Below, piece after piece: positions 1-10,740 of a stretch of 64,000 nt of DNA (position 1 is its first letter; each line of letters begins with the position of its first letter). The translations under genes were made by a program, and so were the position numbers. Where the stretch lies: assembly GCA_932526585.2 (NCBI GenBank), contig OW052244.1:51241211-51305210 (forward strand), in the 5' to 3' direction. The notes beneath the pieces were generated by a model. It saw only the letters and a list, made by a program, of their open reading frames with translations. It did not search any database and was not told where the DNA came from. The stretch comes from Philonthus cognatus (Eukaryota > Arthropoda > Insecta > Coleoptera > Staphylinidae).

Positions 1-2
1 TG

Positions 3-50
3 CAGGTCATCCGGTTGGAGGCCGAGCTGCCAAAGCTCTACACTAAATAA
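3..50 (+). CDS. 3' end of an unidentified gene
   Basis: The first bases read an open frame that ends QVIRLEAELPKLYTK and then TAA at 48-50. The TGCAG at 1-5 could be a splice acceptor, so the coding exon may begin at 6. The stretch is clearly richer in GC than the DNA after it, as coding exons here are. AATAAA signals overlap the stop (44-49) and recur near 69. The gene runs off the left edge and I do not recognise the protein. Short length keeps this tentative. Confidence 0.35.
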   Translation, partial: QVIRLEAELPKLYTK

Positions 51-856
51 AGTCCGCTCTAAATTAAGAAAATAAATGCTTGAAATGTTTGTGAGACTTC
101 GTATTTTCTAATGGAGGTTTTTTCGTGATTTTCTCTTTCTCTGTGTACCATTCGATTCTAGTCATATTTAAATAAACCATTTTATGATATTATTACAGTT
201 GTTTTATTCATTTCTATCATAAATATTAATCATAAGAAATAAATAATTAGGAAGAGTCTCAATATTAAGTAAAAGTGATACAGTCAGCCGTAAGTTATCA
301 AAATTGTGTAGAGTGGCTATCAACAAGCGTAAAATTACTTAAAAAGTAGGCTCTATTTATGAAATACCCACCTGCGAGCGCCGTCTAACACCGCGCAAAC
401 GTGACATGTTTCACTTGGGACTTACGGTTTTTTACAGCTATATTCACGTTGTTATAAAAAATATTTTTTTTTTAAATTTTTGCACAACCTAAAATTTGGA
501 AACCTTAATTGTCGTATGAACGGCATCACATCCTTAAAACACTAACACTGATAACACTAAACGATAATCACTAAACATTAGACGTCTTATAAACTTGACA
601 TAAAATTTGACAAAACTTTCTTAAGTGAAATTTGACAGAAGTAGTAATTACTATCTTATTTGTAGTAGGCTGCTAAAAACATGGGGGCAATTGAACACAC
701 TTTATGAATTAGTTTTTTTTTGTAGCAAACCAAATTTTGTATGTTAATCAAATTTTATTTACTTTTAAATTAAAAACCAAGTTCTCAATTATTTCATTAC
801 CCTTAAAATAATCTTTATTTTAATATCACAATTGTTTTCCACTAAAAAATAAAAAA
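51..856. other. intergenic, no gene seen
   Basis: AT-rich spacer between the upstream gene tail and the end of TEFM. It begins with likely 3' UTR and poly(A) signals of the upstream gene. No exon, RNA gene or clear repeat was seen. Confidence 0.5.
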
Positions 857-2995
857 TTATCTAAGTTTTCTACGGGCAGGTTGGACAGCTATCAGGCTCA
901 ACGGGTTTTTGTAAATGCACAAGTCCATGAAGCAAATCGCCAGCATCATTGCCTGCCCGAGGATTTCCTTGTTCGCCGAATTCTGGCACCCATAATGATT
1001 CCTGACCGCTTCGTTGGCAGTGATCGGCGTGCACGGAAGCGACGTGTTCCTCTCCAAAAGCTTTGTGATTATTCCTGTGGCCGCCACACGTTCGTTACCA
1101 ACTAACGTACTAAATAATCTAAAATAATTTTACAAGGCATTTTAACGTTATGTTTCAAAAAGTGTGTTTTTAAGATTAATTTCTTCATTTAGATCCATTA
1201 GATATCCTGCCATTAATGCTGGCTACTGGTTAAACGATCAGTCGGGATTTTACAATTTGAGAGTAGCACGTGATTAGGTGAATAGCGGAGTTGCTTTGAG
1301 TCTACATTACACAGTGGCTAAAGAATAAGATACCTCTCCGTCAATGCGCACTTTTGCCAATCTCTCTCTCTCTACTGCTCTATCTGATTTGTTTGATTGC
1401 GGGCACACTAGCAATAGAGTGAAGAGTGCATATATAATTACGACAGCGTTTATAAAATCTAGCAAAAGTTTAAACTTGGTTGGAAAATAGCAACGGAGGG
1501 TTACCTGTTTGTAAAAGGGGCCTTAATAATAATACGACCTGTAGAAATACACGTTGACATGTAAGGATTACTATTATTATTTACCTTGCGGGTAAATTGG
1601 CCCTCAAGTAATAAACCTTATTCTCGCACCCGAACTGCATCTCCGTTATATTACTTAAATCGTCTTTGAGGCTATGTTTGGGGCTGGTGTTCAACAAAGC
1701 GAGAAGCATCGAGCCCAACTCTAGTTGCTGGGTGTAAGTCGGAGTGGGCTTCCCGCTTTGCACCGCCTGATGCTTGGAGGCTTCCATAATGTAAACGTCA
1801 CCTCGTGGGATTTGCGAAAGTAAAAGCTGAGCCTAAAAATGTTGATTAATGCCGGGTTTATAAGACGTTTAGTGATCATCGGCTAGTGTTTAATGTTCAA
1901 GAAAATGATGCTGTTTATACAAGAATTAGGGTTTAAAAGTTTAAAAATGTTAGCCTATGTTGTGCATGTTCGTAAGAACGTGTACGTTCTACTCCGTTTA
2001 AACGCTAAACCTCAAACATGCTTTAATGTTTAAACGTCTTATAAGCTCAGCATAACATTCATAATTTTTGATTATTTATTTGTGTTACCAAATCAAACGT
2101 GTCGGTCGGGAGTAATTTTTTTGGAAGGTCGCCAAAATTATGAAAATTCAACGCTTCCAATTCGTTTTTTTCCACACACAACTTCGCCCAGCTCACTCCG
2201 GTCGGCGCCAGGTGGATCCCGACGGCGTTTTTCACCCGCTAAAAATGTGAACAACCAATAATCCGCTCGTCAATTTTTTTTTCATTTACATACGTCGGCC
2301 ACTTCGTAACTTATCGGAGGTGTTAAAATCTGGCCTCGTATTTTCACATTGTTATTAATGGCCATGTTAAGGTTGACCGTGGTCGGCGAAGCGTCTTGCC
2401 GTTCACTGACTATGCTGATGCACAAACGCTCCAGCACTTTCTCCCCCAAACCCTCGACCTCTAAAATGTCTGTGAGCGACTGAAACGGGCCGTGCTTTGC
2501 CTTCCAGCTCTCTAGATTTTTTATTCTGATCCTCGTCACATCAAACCTACGACAATTCCAACTTTTACAATAAAAACTATATTTTTAATTATTGTCGCAC
2601 TCATACGTAACTTGTGCGACACTCATACGAAGCTCGTACGACACTAGTCTGGTCAAAGTGTGGCCAGACCTAAAAACTCTAGTAATTTAAGCGAGATTTT
2701 CTTGGTTATATCTGTTGCTTCCATTTGTATATAAACTGTGTTAGTAAAGTAAATAAACTTACTGTGCTAATTGTTCCATATTAGATTCATTTAATATAGT
2801 TAAAATTTTCTGTTGGTCCTTTTTGGAGAATTTTGGTTTGAACGTAAAGTCACTAGTTGAGACATTTGTGGAAAATTGTGCCTGAAAACACAGTAAACGA
2901 CGTACAAGGATTTTATTTGGCATTTTCAATGTTTTTCTACTTACAATTTGGCAAAGATTTCTTCGAAAACATGTCGAAAGCGTATTTGTAAACAT
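857..2995 (-). CDS. TEFM: mitochondrial transcription elongation factor TEFM
   Basis: TEFM binds mitochondrial RNA polymerase and makes it processive. Five exons fit together in phase: 2995-2763, 2546-2294, 2238-2089, 1832-1585 and 1109-857, with GT donors and AG acceptors. They give 378 residues, close to the roughly 360 of the human protein. The first exon is basic and Arg-rich with no acidic residues for about 40 positions, as in a mitochondrial targeting peptide. Exon 2 carries the helix-hairpin-helix part (SLTDILEVEGLGEKVLERLC). Exons 3-5 carry the RNase H-like pseudonuclease fold, with VGIHLAPTGVSWAKL, IPRGDVYIMEA and LVGNERVAATG. The start is the first ATG of the targeting exon. Introns are short and free of recognisable transposons. 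Assignment rests on remembered family motifs, not a search. Confidence 0.86.
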
Positions 2996-4582
2996 CGCTT
3001 AGTCTGTTTTTGAATCTCATGGGCTTATATTTCGAGGTTATGTTATGTAATGGAAGGTGCGTGAAGCTAGCACCAAAAGCTGCGTATAGATGAAATTTTA
3101 AAGAGAAAGTATGCAAAATAATTTTTATATTTCTTACAAGTATGCGTTTTGAGGCGTTTGTTGTTTTTCAATGAGTTCAAATTGAAGCTACTAACGAGTG
3201 TTCCCACTCCTTGATTAAGCATGAAGTAAAGTTTCGAGTTTAGAAAACCCTTATATTAAAAAAAAAAGCAAAAACTACTAATTCTCACTCAAGTATACCT
3301 ACATTTCTTTAATTAGTTTATTATATAATCGATGAAAATTTAAAAACAATACCATTTTTGTTTGTTAACAACAAAGTAATGTGAAATATTAATTGATTCC
3401 ACATTACTTTAGAAAAAAAAAAGGTTTTGTTTTCAATTTCTCTCGATTTACCTAATAATACCGAAAATGTGAAGTTATTAAATTTAGGAAACATTCGGAG
3501 TCCGTGTCCAGATCCCGAGCAGGTCGGACCACTGCGCACAAATTAAAACGTAATGCACGTGGTTAGACTCCTATCCTTTTACATCCTTTCAGTCACATCT
3601 ATTTTCATATTCCTATTCCTTGCATTCCCTTCTAGTGTACCTGCACGTGTATTTTCCTTTTCCTGTCCCTCGGGAAGGGCGTAAGTCCAAATTTTAAATT
3701 CAGTCGATACTCCAATAATCTAATTATCAAAATAACTACAATCATTCCTATAACCTTTTCCTTTGATAACTACCCCTATATTTATTTATTTATTCAAATG
3801 GTTAAATAAACATTTGTTTAATTAATACTCTGACTGGTCAACAGGGCTTAGATGCCAAGGCCATTAAATACTCGAAAGAAGATTAGGAAACATGCTTCTA
3901 ATAATAAAAAGTAGGTAGATATAATAAGAAAAACAAATCTGTAAATGAATGTAAACATAATAATCTATTGAATAAATTAAAGTTTTCTAAAATAGACCAC
4001 TTCATTTAACAAAATTATAAAACGTTGAAATTTTAGCGCACCGCACACAAACAACTCAAACCTTGAAACGAATCCTTGGATGACAAAAAAAAAATTAAAA
4101 ACAATTGCAACACGAATTCATCACTTTATTGCAGGTCTGCGATTATTAACAACACTTTGCAAGAAAACAACATCACAAACTAAACACACCACGGAAACGA
4201 AACATCAACTTCTTCTGGTCCTTCACGACAACTCGACTAACGACACTTCATCCTCTCTAAATAGTCTTAAATTTCGCATATACAATATATTTTCATTTAA
4301 AAAAAAGAGGAAATAAACCTAACGAATAAACTTAAAGAATAATATAACATACTTTCCTTCTTCTTTACATTTACAAGATATAAAATAATTTTTGTTAAAT
4401 AATTTACTCTCTCTCTGCCTCTTTCTTTGAAGGTCTATCGATAAAAAAAATAATAGTAAAACTCCTTCATTGTTTTTCTTTTTTTACGAATAGCCGAATC
4501 AATTCAGAATTCTATGTATAAATAAATCACATTATTAGTTTTTCTTTTAATTGTTACTTTTTTTAAAAGGTTAAGTAATTTT
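2996..4582. other. intergenic between TEFM and UBE2W
   Basis: TEFM begins at 2995 and transcribes leftward; UBE2W ends at 4583. The upstream side of TEFM should hold its promoter, but no clear core element was found. The spacer contains a half copy of the hairpin module near 3200-3250 and a TTTA-rich tract near 3780. The latter precedes a short stretch that could be the tail of a degraded retroelement. No coding exon was seen. Confidence 0.4.
3200..3250 (+). repeat. half copy of hairpin module
   Basis: CGAGTGTTCCCACTCC, then AAGCATGAAGTAAAGTTTCG, matches the left shoulder and left arm of the hairpin module found throughout the window. The right arm is missing and replaced by an A-rich run. 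Confidence 0.6.
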
Positions 4583-6542
4583 TTAAACGGAATCATCTGA
4601 AACAAAAAGAATAATCTTGTTTACAAGTGTATTTAAAAATAATAGAAAAATACATACATAATTCTCAAAAATATTAGAATAATAAACACATATCATACAT
4701 TTATTTTTCCGTACTCATTATGTAAACTAAAACAACATTTATGTATCATATATTGCACAAAATTTCTAAGAACTTCATGCCAGCACGCTACAAGTGTTCA
4801 ATCACTTAGGTGCTTTGAACTATTATTGTTACATCTGGATATTCATTACGTTGAGCAGAACACTGCTCAATATAAAAGAAATATATTATAGAACGGATGT
4901 TAATTTGTTGAAAATATATGTACTCATGTTATGTAATAATAATAATAATAATAAATAAAAAATAAAAAAAAATAAAATAAAATAAACTTAATGAAAAACA
5001 TACATTATCTCAATGAGCAACATACATAACCTCAATGAGAAACATACGTAACCTCAGTGAAAAACATACATAACCTCAACATTTGAGCTGAACTTGTCAA
5101 TGTCAAGTGAAAGTAATGTTATTATTAGTAATCAATTGTAGATTTTTTTGTACTTACCATGATACCACCATTTCGTTTTCTTTGGGTTTTTATTGCACGT
5201 TTTAACGTAGAAAGCGTTATCGGGAGGCCTTTTCTGTTGGATAAAGAAAGAACATTTATTTTATAAAGTCTTGATCAAGGAAAATAAAGGTTACCTTTTC
5301 TTTACAACTACTGAGCATCGACACAATGGAAAGACAAACGGATTGCACCGAGAGCGCCGGCGACCAGTCGTCCGTCAAGATCGAGAGACATATGTGGCCG
5401 TTGCTGTAGACGTGCGGGTGTACGGGTATGTTGGTGCCGATAAACGTCACCTAAAATGTTCCAGATTAGAAGATATTTGATTATTTTCTGAGATATGTTT
5501 TATTTATTAAAAACAATCTATCTAAATAAAGTTTTTTCGTTTTGGAAAAAAATGTATTTGAAACTTTAACCATTCAAGCACAAAAAAGTATAGAATAATT
5601 AATGTTTTCCCAATTTTTTTGGTTTTCTTTGTTAAGTCGGGTACTTCAACAACTACCCTTGTATAATCAATTATTAAAGTGATTTAGTATAAAATTATAT
5701 TGTTTCAACCAGTGTTTGCAGCTTTATTTAAGCACGAAGTGAATATTTCGAGTTTAGAAAAGCCTGAAAATTTGGATTGATTACTTCATGCACCAGACAT
5801 ATAAAACACATATTAGGTGTGAAGTTGTAAAGAAAACATTTCATCCAACTCTCCAATAACATAACACTTCTTTTTTATACCTTAAAACCAAATCTACCGC
5901 GGAATCATATATAACTCACGCGGCGCCATAGCCTAGAGTACATACGAGTTGAATTTAACTCGCACGCCAGTCAACGTATTAAATATTACTTCTCCCTTAT
6001 ATTTCCGACGGTGCCCGCCGCACCCCTGGCTTAGATGATGGATGTGCATGTTGGGTTAGGTTAGGTTGGATGACAGTCAATGAAGTTAGTGTAGTGTTTG
6101 AAATTTACCTCAGGCGAATCGAAGGGGTATTTATTTGTGAATTTGAACTGGAGTTGAAAATATTCGCCCTCGTACAAAGTCCCCGGAACGCCGTCCATAC
6201 GTATGATCCATCTACAACGAAAAAAAAAAAACAGGTAATACCTCGATCAGTTTAGGCTGTACGGTTTGGGATGGACAGACACTTGTCAAAAATGGTCTTA
6301 ATCAACTCGGGGGACCTTAAAATGGATACATCCACCCAAATTTTTGACTCGAACATTTTCAAGAAAACAATACTTTCCCTTTGTATTACATACGAGGAAA
6401 GTAAAAGGTAATGATCAATTTACCGAACTATAAAAAAATAACGAACTTACTGCAAGAGGTTTTGTTCGGCGAGTTCCACATCTACAGAAACCCCGGGGGG
6501 TGGGTCTTTCACGAGCGACATCAGCTCTTTCTGCAATCGCCT
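4583..6542 (-). CDS. UBE2W: ubiquitin-conjugating enzyme E2 W
   Basis: UBE2W loads ubiquitin on its active cysteine and transfers it to protein N-termini. Five in-phase exons were assembled: 6542-6451, 6211-6109, 5450-5295, 5233-5158 and a 14-nt last exon 4596-4583. Together they encode 146 residues plus a missing short N-terminus; the human protein has 151. Diagnostic pieces are RRLQKELMSLVKDPPPGV, GVPGTLYEGEYFQLQFKF, and HPHVYSNGHICLSILTDDWS with the catalytic Cys. KRPPDNAFYVKTCNKNPKKTKWWYH and the C-terminal DDSV follow. Every junction has GT and AG; the micro-exon is preceded by a TTTTTGTTTCAG acceptor. The first coding exon must lie upstream of 6542; a candidate is listed separately. Confidence 0.88.
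4936..4985. repeat. (AAT)n/A-rich microsatellite
   Basis: A run of AAT repeats grades into AAAAT and AAATA repeats in the intron before the last UBE2W exon. Confidence 0.8.
4990..5077. repeat. 22-bp tandem repeat, four copies
   Basis: Four adjacent 22-bp units of the form AATGAGAAACATACGTAACC plus TC, with a few differences between copies. It lies directly after the microsatellite, in the UBE2W intron between the WWYH exon and the final micro-exon. Confidence 0.85.
5732..5791 (+). repeat. degenerate short copy of hairpin module
   Basis: GCACGAAGTGAATATTTCGA with the downstream AGTTTAGAAAAGCC begins the module. The inner stem has been deleted and the copy jumps to TACTTCATGC, then CACCAGACATATAAAACAC. 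It lies in a UBE2W intron. Confidence 0.65.
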
Positions 6543-7109
6543 CTGGAATTCGAAACAACAACAGACAATACATAAAAATTCAAATTAACTTGCGTTTAAT
6601 TTAAATTACAATAGTTGTTGAACAGTGACATAAAAAATAAAGTTTTCAAATAACATCTTAAAAAAAAAAAAACAGTTCAAATTACAATAGTTGTTGAGTA
6701 GTGACATCAAAATTTAGTATTGAAATATTGAAAAAAAAAACATATCCTTAATTAGATAATTAAGAAAAATTAAATACAGCTTTTATGATCTAGCATCATG
6801 TTGTATCACTTGGATAGATAATCCTTATTACCCACACACATTAATATACCTTGTGACTCACACAGCGACCAAAAAAAAATATCAAGACCTTGCCATTCTT
6901 TGTTTACAGCATGGTTCACCTTACAAATGGTCGAATAACCCATTGTCACTATTTATAATAAAATAAATTTATGACAAGTTGGAGTTGTTGAAAATATAGT
7001 CACTTAATAAAGTCTCAGTTATACAAAGTTAAAATCGTGTTTCATTTGTGAGTTATGATGTATAACGAAATAGAAGCCTCCACCGTTAACAGTTCAAAAA
7101 TAATAACCT
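6543..7109. other. UBE2W upstream or first intron, no gene seen
   Basis: AT-rich sequence upstream of the second UBE2W exon. A stretch AAATTACAATAGTTGTTGA followed by GTGACAT occurs twice (near 6603 and 6679), so there is a small local duplication. Nothing coding was recognised. Confidence 0.35.
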
Positions 7110-7420
7110 AAATATTAATGATTTGTATCTTGCATGAAATATGAATAACTCTAATACAATTTTTATTATCTATAGGTTAAGTTGTAAATTCTATGATCTG
7201 TATCTTGCATGAAATAAGAATAATGTATTAAAGTTATTATTATTATTATTTTCTATAGTTGATGTTACAATTTCTATGATTTGCAATGAAATATTAATAA
7301 CTTTATTACAATTATTCTTTTCTAAAGGTTATGTTGCAATTTCAATGATCTGTATCTTGCATAAAATATTAATAACTTTAATACAACTATTATTTTGTAT
7401 AGGTTATGTCGCAATTTGCA
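7110..7420. repeat. minisatellite, about four units of 68-84 bp
   Basis: The phrase ATGATCTGTATCTTGCATGA, followed by AATA-TTAATAACTTTAATACAA, a TATTATT run and a TATAGGTTATGTTGCAATTTC stretch, recurs four times at irregular spacing (starts near 7117, 7192, 7276, 7344). Units differ by substitutions and small indels, so the array is old. Confidence 0.75.
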
Positions 7421-7548
7421 ATAATATAATTAATTAATTAAAGTGAAATGATGTGGATTTAATTCACTTTTATGAAATTGTTGCATTTATTGCAAATTTC
7501 AATACTTTTTATTCCTAATTAAAAATTATTGATTTCGTAAAGTTATTA

Positions 7549-7692
7549 GAGTTTTAGTTTATTGTTTTACGAAAGACGGTAATGCTAGCGTCTATGCTAA
7601 ACTTGCTTCTTGCCCTGTAAGCGACTGGTAACAAACAAGTTTAGTGTAGACGTTAGCATTACCGTATTTCGTAAAACGATAAACTAAAACTC
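7549..7692. repeat. foldback element with 58-bp arms
   Basis: The left arm GAGTTTTAGTTTATTGTTTT runs through ACGAAAGACGGTAATGC. The right arm mirrors it with GCATTACCGTATTTCGTAAA and ends AAACTAAAACTC. About 30 bases form the loop. Its inner part (ATGCTAACGTCTA on one strand) also occurs in the palindrome near 26163. No coding capacity. Confidence 0.8.
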
Positions 7693-7939
7693 GTTATTAT
7701 CCATATTAAGGACTACTTAAATATTTGAATATTCAAATGTTTTAAATATTTCAATACTCTAATATTTTAAATAATCAAATTTAAATATGTTTTTGTGTGA
7801 ATATTCGAATCCTCAATTTGAAAAATTGACAGCATTAATGAAAACATGTATCCAAATTTTATTTTGATCTTGTGATGGGTTAACAATAATTAAGTATGTT
7901 TTTTAACTTCATATTAAATCAGTGTTTTATACGCCTGGC

Positions 7940-8037
7940 GCATGAAGTAAATATTTCGAGTTTAGAAAAGCCTGAAAATTTCGCTTTGCTACGCGACCAA
8001 TCCAAATTTTCAGGCTTTTGAAATATTTACTTCATGC
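7940..8037 (-). repeat. hairpin module, inner stem class I
   Basis: Reversed orientation (ACGCCTGGC shoulder on the left). The arms are GCATGAAGTAAATATTTCGA and its mirror. The right arm lost part of the CTAAACTCG segment, and the inner stem holds CGCTTTGCTACGCGACC. Confidence 0.8.
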
Positions 8038-8252
8038 TTGATCAACGAATGCAAAACCCTGGTTAGAAAAGTAATAAAATTTTTAATGACCACCGAATTT
8101 AAAAAAAAATGAACAGCAAATTTATTAACAAAACTCATAGATTATAAAAATAAACTAAACTTTGTGTTTGTTTGCCATTTTCTTTAAGAAATCAGTATTG
8201 TTATTAAAGGTTCTAATAGCTGCCGAACAAGAGTTTTCTACTCCCAGGTTAA

Positions 8253-8369
8253 GCATGAAGTAAAATTTCGAGTTTAGAAAAGCCTGAAAATTTGGATTGA
8301 TTGCGTAGCAAAGCGGAGCGACCAATCCAAATTTTCAGACTTTTCTAAACTCAAAATTTTACTTCATGC
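8253..8369 (+). repeat. hairpin module, inner stem class I
   Basis: Forward orientation, preceded by TTCTACTCCCAGGTTAA and followed by GCCACCAGTATAAAA. Inner stem GATTGCGTAGCAAAGCGGAG, then CGACCAATC. Arms differ at only a few positions. Confidence 0.85.
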
Positions 8370-8690
8370 GCCACCAGTATAAAAAAACTGATTTCAAGTA
8401 AAGTTTAAAATATACAATTAAGGGTAGAAATTATTAAAATTTCAGTATTAATCTTAAATATTCATTCAAAAACATATTAAAATATTTCAATTATTTAAAT
8501 ATACATCAAATTTAAATAATCAAACATTGATTCAAATAAATATTTAAATATTTGTACGAAAATATATTCAAATATTTGGATATTGGAATTTCAAACATCT
8601 AATTAATTTAGTGATTGAAATATTCATATTTGAATATTCGACTATTTGAATTATTCATATTCGAATCCCAGACTTAATCCATATATCGTT

Positions 8691-9640
8691 AAAAAAAGTA
8701 TTAATGAAACATTACCTCATTACTCGAATAATTTATAATTCATCTCTATTAAAAGCACATCAAGAATGTTTGTATTATTTAATATAAGAATACAAAACAA
8801 TTTATTATTATTTACACAAGACATGTTTCACTTTATTAATAACAAAATTATGAAAAACTTCATAACCTAATCTGCAAATAGAGCTTGTTCTGTTTAACTA
8901 GACGAGAAATTCGAAAAAATGCAGACATATTTGTATCTCTCTGAAGTTTATCTGGTTTTGGCAAAAAAACTAGATAAATGTCGTTTATCTAGTTGCAAAG
9001 ATTAAGTAATTTGCCCGAAAATAATGCTATTTTGATACCGTAATTCTTCTTTAATAAGATAAACAAGTCGCATCTTATGACTTTTGGTGTTACGAGCCAA
9101 AGTGTGTTCTAATTTCAGGCCTAGGTAAATGAAATGAGCTATAACAGGAAGATATTCAAAACATTATGCTCTTATAATAAACACAATTCCTGGCTACTTT
9201 CCAAATGAGTGCACTTTATGAGGGGCAATCGAATCGTAAACATAATCTCCTTTTTAATTATTTACGTATTGTTTTTTTTTCTTTTAAATAACTCTGGTGT
9301 GAATGCTGCGATGCCAAGGAATCGCTCTTGACACTTTGAACTTTGATAAACCACTTTGCGTTACGTATAAAAATTCACATCGTGTAATCCACAATGGGAT
9401 GAGATACAAGGCGTGGCAATCCACAGATAATAAATAATCATATCAGTTTTTAATTTTATTGCTCGAAAAGGAAATTGGAATGAAATTAAAAAAAAGGTTA
9501 GGTCAGTGTTTTCATGTCAAGTACAAAACAACCCACCATTTTCTCCTCGTTTTGTATTTTTCTCATAGCTCGCTGTAAATTTTTGGAACTCAATTTTTTT
9601 ATTTGTGAAATTATCGTACCTCGGACGGAGACAGTCCTGC
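8691..9640. other. no gene seen
   Basis: AT-rich spacer, possibly UBE2W intron 1. Short stretches such as TTTATCTAGTTGCAAAG near 8983 form weak local repeats (AAACTAGATAAATG, TTTATCTAGTT). No exon, RNA gene or intact element was recognised. Confidence 0.35.
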
Positions 9641-9950
9641 CATTTTGGACCTTCCTGTTGATTTCGCGTCGCAAAAAACCCGTCAGACTGCGGCGCGCTC
9701 TCGTTTCACCATGTAGTTTTTCTACCGTCGAGTTATTTACACTTTTCGATCATCGCACCGGAGCACCCGGGGGGCTCATGGGGGGGAAGGCTGCCGCGGC
9801 CACGTCACTCGCTAATTTACTTAACCTTAAAGAGCACCCTCCTTTGTTTTTGTGTGCACCATTCGTGACAAGAAACAAAACAACAAGGCGGCGAGAGGAG
9901 AGGATTTTGACAAAGGGGGAAACGCGATTCGCCGTTGTTTTTAATTAATG
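9641..9950. promoter_or_regulatory. GC-rich island, possible UBE2W promoter/5' exon
   Basis: This stretch is strikingly richer in G and C than all surrounding DNA, with CGG, CCGGGG and GCGGC runs. It lies upstream of UBE2W on the minus strand, where the missing first exon is expected. A 144-residue open frame on the plus strand across it shows no family resemblance and is probably chance. Confidence 0.3.
9759..9779 (-). CDS. UBE2W: candidate first coding exon of UBE2W
   Basis: On the minus strand an ATG starts MSPPGAP and is followed by GTGCGA, a weak donor, in phase 0. Joined to the exon at 6542 this would give a protein of 153 residues, close to the family length. The donor is poor and nothing else proves it, so this is a guess from position, phase and GC content. 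Confidence 0.22.
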
Positions 9951-10362
9951 GATAAGCCAATGTTAAAGAGGGGAATGTGAAGGTGGAAGATTTAGGGGAT
10001 TTTTGGTGTGAGCTTACAGGATTTTGTTGAAGCAGTGACGTAGGTGGTCGGAAATTGAATTACAGAATTAGATCGGAACACATCCACTGCAGCGCTGTAA
10101 TTTACATAATGATACACAGATTACAGATGCACAACTATGGGGAAAAAAAACGGTCGCAACATGGCAAACCACACTGGCGCGACAGTCGATTAATGCAAAA
10201 TATGGCGGTTTTTTAATATTTGTTTATATTTAATATTATTTAATTTAAATCTAAGTCCATAATAAAATTATTGCTTTCACTGATGTAAGCAATAATTTCA
10301 TTATGAATATTATTTAAGGGTACACAATAAATAAAACACATTACTAAGTTAATTTCATTTAT
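9951..10362. other. no gene seen
   Basis: Short AT-rich spacer. A small inverted pair, ATAATTTCATTATGAATATT region near 10260-10305 (TTATTGCTTTCA / TGTAAGCAATAA), is the only structure noticed. Confidence 0.3.
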
Positions 10363-10740
10363 TTAATTAAATCCATAAAGTGTCTGCAACAAAATATTAA
10401 TAATAGTATTTACTAAAGCTTTATTTTGAGAGGTAATGTCAATATTTGGACCAACAAACAAAGGTTTTGTAAACTGTCTAATAGGGGGAGTATAAATGTA
10501 AGGAAGTGTTGATGAAGTTGACGGTTCCGTACATGTAACCTAAAAAAAAAAAACATTTATAAATATGCACATATTTCCTCGTTACACATTTACCTTTAGT
10601 GGAATTAAATCACTGTTAATATTTGGAGAAACAGTACTCAGGTCTGCAACAATAAGAGATGGGATAGCATCTTCTAATAATCGCATACTTACACTAAAGG
10701 GAACAAAACATTCCTTAGAAAAATGCCTGTCGCAGATTCT
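10363..10740 (-). pseudogene. THAP-domain protein exons (partial)
   Basis: Two exons join in phase: 10740-10594 and 10539-10363, with a GTAAAT donor and a long TTTTAG acceptor. The first begins RICDRHFSKECFVPF and continues RLLEDAIPSLIVADL. The C-x2-H-F block and the following DAIP are the second half of a THAP zinc finger, a sequence-specific DNA-binding fold. The second exon ends in TAA and gives a plain tail (VGPNIDITSQNKALVNTIIN). No exon with the first Cys pair of the THAP finger was found upstream. It may be a real host gene with a distant first exon, or a P-element-derived remnant. Type is given as pseudogene because it is incomplete, but that is inference. Confidence 0.45.

Larger units (their letters stand above)
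7700..8690. mobile_element. AT-array foldback carrying two hairpin modules
   Basis: Both sides hold runs of ATATTTGAATATTC-like motifs (7720-7800 and 8460-8660). Between them lie two hairpin modules in opposite orientation at 7940-8037 and 8253-8369. The right end reads TTCGAATCCCAGACTTAATC, and a similar CTGGGATTCGAATTCG end starts inside the 61441 element. The left end holds ATTAAGGACTACTTAAATAT. Exact termini and a target duplication were not resolved. Confidence 0.5.

Noticed and set aside
4080..4316. 78-codon frame, Lys/Thr-rich
   Set aside because: Low complexity and AT-rich, no motif and located in the UBE2W 3' flank; chance frame.
7110..7420. Possible CRISPR-like array
   Set aside because: Units are irregular, diverged and contiguous, with no conserved direct repeat alternating with unique spacers, and the DNA is eukaryotic. 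It is a minisatellite.
9514..9948. 144-codon open frame on the plus strand
   Set aside because: Lies in a GC-rich island, shows no family resemblance and no splice context; more likely UBE2W promoter or 5' UTR read on the wrong strand.
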